A DNA stretch of 64,000 nucleotides. It comes from Rhyacophila brunnea (lineage: Eukaryota > Arthropoda > Insecta > Trichoptera > Rhyacophilidae). Below, piece by piece: positions 56,196 through 64,000 of this stretch. The translations under genes were made by a program, and so were the position numbers. The DNA lies in the NCBI GenBank assembly GCA_022495005.1, contig JAGYXB010000374.1:307584-371583 (forward strand). Direction: 5' to 3'. Positions within the stretch are counted from its first letter, which is position 1, and each line of letters opens with the position of its first letter. The notes under the pieces were generated by a model, which saw only the letters and a list, made by a program, of their open reading frames with translations, was not told the origin of the DNA and did not search any database.

Positions 56196-59100
56196 TAATA
56201 AAAAAAAAAATGTTAGGCTTATCTACCTACAGCCTCAGGTTTTGACATTGTAGTTGTATTATTTACAATACACGTGTAATCGTTTTTTTATGTATTGTAG
56301 GTATCCATGAAATGTACCTATTAAATTAGTTGACGCCTTTGGATTTGTTAGATTGTGTCTGTGTTACCTATAGGTTGTTAGCTGGTATTAGCGAAATTGC
56401 TACGTCGTGCTGTTTTGTTGACTAAGTCAACAATCAATTATTTTTAATACATACATACCCTACAGAAAGATATCGTTGGCAAATTATATTCTTTTGTAGA
56501 ATATGAAATAATGAAATTAATATTTAAATAGGTACTTGAGCAATTAAAAAATAATTTTATAACGAAGGTAGGCTCTAAATAATTGCCTAATATGGACTCA
56601 TCGCCGCTGGTGTTAGATAATAATAACCTGCCAAGTTAATGTGCCCTAAACAATTCCTCCGTATCAATTGTGCAAACAGTAGGTATAAACACACAATCCT
56701 CCAAACAAGCAAAAAATAATGTATTTTAGTTTAGAATAAAATAGAATTTGGTAGGTAGCTATCTTCAGTTAAACTTCTTGTCTAATAAAGTAGGTAGACT
56801 ATCCAATTAGTGGTATTTATTTATTTAATATTTAAAATAAATTAATACTTGAAGTATTATTTTTATTCTGTCTTCACGTCGGTAAATCAATGAGCTTGCA
56901 AATCCATGACGTCATTTGTGACTGATGTTGGTAGGTACAGACATACAGAAGTAGGTATTCCGAGCTTTTTATTGAAGATAATAATATAGTTAAAAGCTGT
57001 CTACTTTACTTGCTTAATTATTAACTTATGAGATCATGTTTCCAGATACCTACCCAATTAAATAAATAATTTTGATAGCAGCAATAAAGCCGTTACACAA
57101 ATTTGAGATAATTATTTTGGTGCGTAAAGCCTCTAATTGGATTGATAAAATATGGCCATTGTAAACTTTACTTTAATGAGGTGAAAGCAATATTTACACT
57201 GATGTTTCAAAATGGTTTTTTTTTTAAATTGGCCGAAGTTATTATGGTGTCATGCTTAAAAGTCTTTAGACATTTATGATATCTTGGGATTATTTCTTGC
57301 AGAATAGGTAGGTATAAGTAAGTACGCACCTACCTATAAAATTATCTATAAAACATCTAATAAATATGTATCTTCCCCAATAAATTCCGTGTGAGATATA
57401 TGTATTATAGTTGGGACATGTTTTTATGAGAGTAAGATATGTAGGCAGTAGGCACATATATTTTTTCCTAGGTTTATATTTACATGGGTATGTGATGGAA
57501 ATTATTAAAACTAAAAACGTAAATCAACTAACCAAAACTTCAACTCCAGGCAGATTATACTGTCATCCATATTGTGAATATATGCCGAATCACCAAGAGA
57601 TTGGTTTGTAATTATGGGATTGATCAAAACTCATATAGCTATCAATTAAGACGACGACAATCGGACAATACACCTACAGGTAAATATTATATAATTAAAC
57701 ATTAAGGGGGAAGGTGTTCCATGTCAGCTATTTTCTGGTATTTTCAGAGGTTAAGCCTGAATAGTACGTAAGATTTGTAGAAAAACTATTTATATCATTA
57801 TGAAGCTTATTCATCGTCAAATATTTATGTAAAACATTTGATAACTACATAAAGTATTTTTATGACGTAAAATAATATTCTTTGAAACCGTGAAACGTGA
57901 TAATTGAGAACGAAGCCATATTTTTGTGACATTAATAGGCTGTGATGATGACAAATTTTTCCCTTAATTATTATCTCAAACGATTTATTATAGATAGTTG
58001 TAATGTTATAAAACATAATGTAGTAAAATATATTCAGTATAATTATAATATTTGCAGTTTCTATTGGTTCTAAATCTAATGGAAGCGAGTGGACATTTTG
58101 TTATTTAAATATGCTACAATTATAGACATACGAAATAATATAAAGCTACGTATCAGAAGGTTTATCATTAATCATTGAATAAATGATGAAATATCTTGTT
58201 AGTTATAAATTTGTAATACTAAATAGAGACCTTTTTAAAACAACTGTTTCCACGAAATATTCGACCATCTTGATATCCGCCAGACCCACCTGCGAATTGG
58301 TGTATGATGTATGGAATCTTTAGCTGGTATTATTTTAACTTTATATGACCAAAAAAATACGCCAACACACAAGTATTGTACAAAAAATATGTTTATAAAA
58401 GTGAATGCTACAAATTGAACACAAAAATAGGCGAAACAAACACAAATTCGAACATATTATTCAAAAGGAAAACATATTTTGACATTTGAGGACAAAACAA
58501 AAAAAAATCTGAAGAAATTTGTATTTGCGTCAATTCTACGTTATGTCATACTAAATCATACATTATAATTTTTAACACTGTTGCAATCTATTTTGCCTAA
58601 TATTGCAACATAGCAATCAGTTTTCTGTCCCTTTCTATAACTATCTCCCTCTACATTCAAAATAATTATGATTGTAGTAGGTATGTATTTTATAAATTGT
58701 GATAGATTTTATCTTATTTCAGTGACATATATCGGGTCGTCCAGTATTGCCATATCTACTAAAATATTATTGAATTGATATTTTAGTAAATAAGAGAATG
58801 TGTTTTTCACCATTTGTATCTACTATTAGTTTTACTATTTTTATTTAATAAATAATACACATGAGGTTTTACGAATTTCACATTTGTTATTAAACATACT
58901 TACATAATTTAGAACACCTCAAACACATCGCGAAGTAAAAATATCTATATTTTTTACTTAGCCAAAATTATGAATCAACATAGGTTAGGTACCTACTGAT
59001 GTTTATATTACAGAAAATTTAACTTTTACTAAATTATAAATTTGCGAGATTATAATAATACAGATGATTTTAAAGAATACTTTCATCAAATAACATAATA

Positions 59101-59296
59101 ATGGATGCCTGTACTTACATAATATTTTCCAATGTAATTTTTTTTTTTAAAACTAACTTTAATTTCGAAAGTTTAGCCTGGCAATACTATGAACGTCATT
59201 TATTTCAGCGGGAATGCGAAATTTTCATCCTCGGTTTTTGACATAGGTACCTAACAATATTATCACAATTATTTATATCGATTGTACTTACAAAAA
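56196..59296. other. Presumed intronic and 5' part of the Mutator-like element
   Basis: AT-rich. No gene is recognised. The 5' terminal inverted repeat of the Mutator-like element should lie here, but I could not identify one by eye. Confidence 0.35.
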
Positions 59297-62124
59297 ATGC
59301 CACGAACTCACCATCCGATGGCTGGAAGTTCCAAAAAAAGACGTAGGAGAAAAGATGGAAATATTAATACATTAAAAACACAAAGGTTTGAAATTATTAT
59401 TTTATAATTTGACATAATTATACATAGTTGAAAAAACCACATTTCACAGAAAATTTTGGTTCATAATATTTATTTATCTTGCAAAAGGAAGTTTTGCGTA
59501 TTACTTATTAATACACACAATTAAGTATAATGATCATTTGTACTTATATTATTTTTATATTATGTTTGTGCCATGTCTTATTCGAAATTAGTGTGTCTGT
59601 GACAAAAATTATAATCTGGTACAATAATTAATAGCAGCTATACATTTTGTTTTCTGTTAACTATCTACTAAACTAATATTTTTGAATGTATTATAGCATT
59701 GATATATTGCCGAAGACTATGCCTGAGCATGGAAATCCTCAAAGCATACTACCTGAACCAGAATTTCATCCCACATTTGAACACGAACACGAAGAATTTA
59801 TTATAGAAAATGAAATTGAAGATTCAAGCCCTAAATTCCGTGTAGAAGGCCGTAGAATTATAGACTTTTCATCTTTTTTCCAACAACTTCAATTAATTAG
59901 CCACCATGATTCTCCATTTAATTGTAATTTATCACATTTAGAAATTTTTGGGGAAAATCGGGATAACTTTAGTAGTACATTTTTTATCCAATGTAAACTT
60001 TGTGGTAAAAAATTAAAATTATATACCACTGAAATGAACAAAAACAAAATGAATCTGTGTGACGCATTTGTATCCAGTATAATCAGTATCGGCAGTGGAT
60101 TTTCAAATCTGGAAGAAATGTGTTCTGCAATTGATGTACCATCGATTACAGCAAGAACATACAGAAAGAGTCAACAGAAGGTGTACGAGTGGTTTGAAGA
60201 AACCAAAAATAAGAGTATGGAAAATGCTGCGAAAGAAGAGCGACAACTTGCAATCGAAAATGGTGACGTCGATTCTTCTGGTATTCCCATGATATCAGTT
60301 GTTGCAGACGGCTGTTGGTCGAAACGTTCATACAGATGCAATTATTCCGCAGCATCTGGCGCTGCCACGATCATTGGTCAAAGAACCGGAAAGATTTTGT
60401 ACATGTCAGTGAAAATAAATATTGCGATTTGTGCGCCAAAGCTAAAAATAAAAATATCCCTGCTCAACAACATAAATGCTTTTTAAATTATACCGGTCCG
60501 TCAGGTGGAATGGAATCTACAGCAATATTAGAAGGCTTTAAAGAATCTATTAATACACATGGATTGATTTATTTAAAATTGATTGCTGATGGAGATTCCA
60601 GCACATACAAAAAAATTCTTGATTGTCACCCTTATCCGAATGTAACTGTCGAGAAAGTTGAATGTAAAAACCATTTAATTAGAAATTATTGTGGCAAAAT
60701 AGAGGCATTAACCAAAGACACAAGATATCCCTTGAATGTAAGAAAAATCATTGCGTCAAGAAAAGACGTCTGCGGAAAGCCGTCATAGGTGCAATCAAGT
60801 ATAGAAAACTACAAGATAGTATTTTCGAAGAAAAGGTTATCGCTTTGAAAAAAGATTTAATTAATGGACCGCACCATGTTTTTGGAGACCATACTTCTTG
60901 TCTACCATATTTTTGTACAAATGAACTAAATACAGAGGACATGCTTGATGTAAATTATGTACCAGCATTAAAAGAATGCAGTCTATTTTCTCAATTAATG
61001 ATATATAATTCTCGTTTGGTGCTAAATTCAAAAAGTTTAATTTATAATTTTTCTACTAATATTTCAGAATCTTTTAATAACATGATTGCAAAATTTGTAG
61101 GTGGCAAGAGAATTAACTACTCTCAAAGACAATCGTACATGGGACGATGTGCAGCGGCGGTAATCGCATTTAATACAAATAAGTTACATTGCACAATTCA
61201 AAAACAAGTTTATAAAAATAGCCCAAAAGCCTTCATAAATCGCTTAGAATCAAGAAGGTTGAAAATAAATAAAAAAAAAATAGGAAAATCTTGGCGAAAA
61301 CCAATACATACTGTCCCTTTATCTAATCCAGATTATGGAGAGAGTTGCCAAAAACCTGATATGGACAAAAATCAATATCAATTGTTAAAAGAAACTTTTT
61401 TGAAAAAACTCAAACTGACAAACTATGAGAGGAGGGATATAGAAAGACGCACTGTATTACAATCTGAATGTGCAGAATGGCTAGAAAGGCGACGAAACCT
61501 TCTTACTGCCTCTGTTTTTGGTAAGGTGTGTAAGCGGCGAGAAAATACAAAATTTGGGCCTTTGGTAAAATGTTTATTATATAGCCAATCATTAGCCAAC
61601 GTGAAAGCGGTAAAATATGGTAAAGAAAATGAATCAATAGCTTTACAACAGCTTAGTGTACAAGAACGGATTAAGATTGAGAGATGTGGATTGTTTATTG
61701 ATGATGTGTATGATTTTATCGGTGCAACGCCAGATGGCATCAGCGATGATGATACAATTATTGAAATAAAATGTCCTTTCTCAGCTGCTGGAATAAGTGC
61801 AGATGAAGCTATTGTACAGAAAAAAAATAAATTTTGGAAAGTAGATAAAGACAGGAATATGGTAATAGATAAAATCACGATTGGTACTTCCAGATTCAGG
61901 GGCAGCTTCATATTACTAAGAAAGATGTCTGTTTATTTGGAGTTTGGACGGGACATAATTTTCCTGTTAAAATAGAATTAATCAAAAAAGACGAGACATT
62001 TTGGATTGAAAAGATTGAAAAAAAGATATATCACTTTTATATGAATTGTCTACTGCCAGAAATAGTAGATACCAGAACCAGTAGATCTATGAATATTAGA
62101 GAACCAGAAAGGCTGAATTTCTAA
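59297..62124 (+). pseudogene. Mutator-like transposase fused to a YqaJ-type nuclease, two exons, three frameshifts
   Basis: Exon 1 (59297-59385) encodes MPRTHHPMAGSSKKRRRRKD..., a basic start ending at donor GTTTGA. Exon 2 starts after TTATAG at 59697 and joins in frame. The first half has a CxxC pair (CKLC) and the Mutator-like transposase signature ISVVADGCWSKRSYRCNYSA, then NKYCDLCAKA, HKCFLNYTG, IADGDSSTYKKI and CKNHLIRNY, holding likely catalytic acidic residues and zinc ligands. The C-terminal part is a YqaJ/lambda-exonuclease type fold: LLTASVFGKVCKRR, YGKENESIAL, IGATPDGI and IIEIKCP supply the E, D and ExK metal-binding residues. Single-base deletions in AAAA runs at 60412-60415, 60761-60764 and 61871-61874 break the frame; otherwise it is open to the stop at 62122-62124. 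Confidence 0.88.
59386..59696 (+). other. Intron of the Mutator-like transposase gene
   Basis: A 311-bp AT-rich intron from GTTTGA to TTATAG. Splicing turns the last two bases AG of exon 1 and the first C of exon 2 into a serine codon, keeping the frame. The stop-bounded open frame seen in the genome starts inside the intron at 59686, so that ATG is probably not the real start. Confidence 0.65.
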
Positions 62125-63540
62125 ATTTTTATTTTAAATTTTATTATGCTTAATATATTTTCAACAAGTCTATATTACATCACTATTTTATAGTTCATCA
62201 AGATATATCTAATTTACTAATATAGTTTACTGTTACGAGACACCCAGAACGAGTGTAATTTTATGAAATTCAAAATAATATGTATACTTACATCTAAATA
62301 ATGATACCTGATCTTGCTGGCGATTCCACTGCGCCATATTTTGTATAAGCATTCGTCTCTGCAGCCGTGAGTTTTGGTTCCTTGTAAAAAGTACATTTTG
62401 TTCTCAAGGTCAAAAACCAAATTGGTTGTGCCTATGGCTTATAACCATTCCTCATAAATGATTATAACTGATATCACCTCATGATCAGTGCCACGCACGA
62501 GTTAACTCGCGGGATCTTTTAAACGTCATAACTTCTGAATGAACTGTTTGTGTATGTTTTCTTAACAATATTTATCATTTTAGTGTGAAAATATTCACGT
62601 TAAACATGTTGATTTGGTAAATTTTCACAAATATTTATCATTCTATTCTTATTTCATATTTTTTAAGGGATTCATTTTATTCCAAAAATAACTGACCTAC
62701 AAGTACCCACCTGGTAAAAATTGAATTTGGATTGGATGGAATTTCCTAGTAGATTTTCCAACTAAACAACATGACGCTTTCTATATATTATTTACTGTTA
62801 GTTTTGAAATTATTGCATTTGAAATAAATAATGTATCAATAATACACATAGAAATCAATAGATATCACAGTTTAAAAATCAGAAAGATCAATGCATATTA
62901 CCATTGTTTATGTTACAATATAAAACAACATTTATCATTGAACGTAGGTACCAAGAAAAATAGACTTCATTAAAATGTGTCAATATAGTATATACCTGAT
63001 ATAATTATATAAATTATTATATTGTTAATTACTCTGTGGGGTCCATATATACTGCTTCAATTGTAATTTAATTTTACAGTATAATTATTTATGTTAAGTA
63101 CTTGATTTACTTATTATATGTACAAATGTAATATACTTACCTACTTATTAGGATATATCTTGGTGAATTTTAAAATAAGAGGAAATTAAATGGAGGTCAT
63201 CGTGTCTAACTAGATGTCTAACTAGACGCTGTTAAGTCTTATATAAATATTTATACATTATTAAATTGTTTTTCTGTTTTTTATTGATGTAAAGACATGG
63301 CATGTATTCAAAGTAATAACAAATTAGCTGTGTACTATTTATTTAACTTATATTAAAACCCCAAGATTGATTTCGTCTTACGACATATTTTATTCTTCTA
63401 AGTTTTACTATGACATTGTAATATGAACCATGGATATAGTATAGTACTTAAAAAAATCAAAACTGGTAATATATTATTTCAATATTTAATAGTCAATTTT
63501 CATTTGAAGTCAGCATTTAATTACTGGTATAACACATAAT
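62125..63540. other. 3' flank of the Mutator-like element, presumed intronic
   Basis: AT-rich. The 3' terminal repeat of the transposon should fall here; none was identified by eye. No gene. Confidence 0.35.
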
Positions 63541-63659
63541 TATTAACTGATATCTACAACTTCAGATGGACAAATTAATTGATATATCATATTATCAGTT
63601 TTCATTTCCTTTCAACAATGTATTCATTCTAGCAGCCATTTTAAATATCTTACTAGTTT

Positions 63660-64000
63660 TTATGTCATGGCACCTTACAAAGGCTCCGAGCAACCGTATA
63701 CTGAGCTTCGAGAACAGATGTTTACGACGGATACTGGGTGTGCGGTAATTTTAGAAGTAACGGGAGATAAAAGAACGCACCAAATAGCCTCGCATCACGT
63801 TGAGAGTGAATACGCAACTTTGTACCTGGCCCGGCCACGTGCTGTGAGTGCCTGAAGAGAATCCCAATCTGGTTTGCCTGTTCTTCAAGCCAACCGGATT
63901 CCGGCGTCCTGGATGGCCGCTAAATACTATCTATATAGCATATCTGGCGGAGTTACGGGCTGCTAGTATGACCTGGAACGATGCAAAAAAACTAGAGTGA
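63660..64000 (+). pseudogene. Non-LTR retrotransposon C-terminus, frame-broken, at window end
   Basis: Reads SNRILSFENRCLRRILGVR (63683-63748), the R-C-x-R-x-I-L-x-V signature after the RT domain. In shifted frames it continues with WPGHVLCVPEENPNL, FFKPTGFRRPGWPL and LRAASMTWNDAKKLE, with a stop at the last three bases of the window. GHVLR.PE, RRPGWP and the final A...W..A..L are standard C-terminal blocks of such elements. At least two frame breaks make it non-functional. Confidence 0.7.

Noticed and set aside
57700..57740. Third pogo-like end (GGGGGAAGGTGTTCCATGTC)
   Set aside because: No TA immediately before the GGGGAA and no matching right end within reach.
61423..61911. 162-codon antisense open frame
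   Set aside because: Lies opposite the conserved YqaJ-type nuclease coding sequence, so it is a shadow.
58255..62360. Terminal inverted repeats of the Mutator-like element
   Set aside because: Compared the flanking regions for inverted matches; only chance-level similarity was seen, so no ends are claimed.

Overview
This window looks like AT-rich insect nuclear DNA, almost all of it non-coding and dominated by transposable-element remains. The evidence is an intron-containing exon with a canonical donor site, tRNA-derived SINEs, many hAT-type miniature elements with 8-bp target duplications, pogo- and Mutator-type DNA transposons, RTE-like non-LTR 3' ends, and a short (TTAGG)n-like tract. 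The palindrome GTAGGTACCTAC and (GGTA)n tracts occur throughout. That motif load and the Mutator-plus-YqaJ element suggest an aphid-like hemipteran; a lepidopteran is not excluded. No prokaryotic features, CRISPR arrays or rRNA were seen.

Layout. 1-9.5 kb: one copy of a three-copy repeat, a P/hAT-like MITE family with CATGGCCCCCACA ends, and an hAT MITE (4943-5731) with a second MITE nested in it. 9.557-11.437 kb: a TA-flanked pogo-like transposon with arrays of a short subterminal motif. 12.5-14.5 kb: a foldback MITE and two short hAT MITEs. 14.7-22 kb: degraded RTE-like C-termini. 23.7 kb: a MITE carrying telomere-like repeats. 25.1-26.1 and 41.5-42.8 kb: a ~1.1-1.3 kb repeat in inverted orientation. 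28.0-32.0 kb: a probable 4-kb hAT element with an internal duplication and a nested MITE. 33.2-38.6 kb: SINEs and more MITEs. 40.5-41 and 48.4-49 kb: remains of domesticated-type hAT transposases (GTF2IRD2/FAM200-like and ZBED5-like). 46.29-47.37 kb: a second pogo-like element. 49.3-50.9 kb: hAT MITEs and the third copy of the first repeat.

Host gene. A GC-rich island (52.18-52.50 kb) is followed by what looks like the first coding exon of a transcription factor (53743-53905, + strand). It contains an eh1/Groucho-type motif, FSIAAIM, in a setting like the N-terminus of Tbx20/midline/H15 T-box proteins, and ends in a GTAAGA donor. No T-box DNA-binding exon is present, so the rest of the window would be a first intron longer than 10 kb.

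59.3-62.1 kb: the only long coding region, a Mutator-like transposase fused to a YqaJ-type nuclease. It has a small spliced first exon. Its frame is broken by three single-base deletions, all in AAAA runs. The window ends in a non-LTR retrotransposon C-terminus (63.6-64.0 kb).

All calls come from reading by eye; no database search was run.
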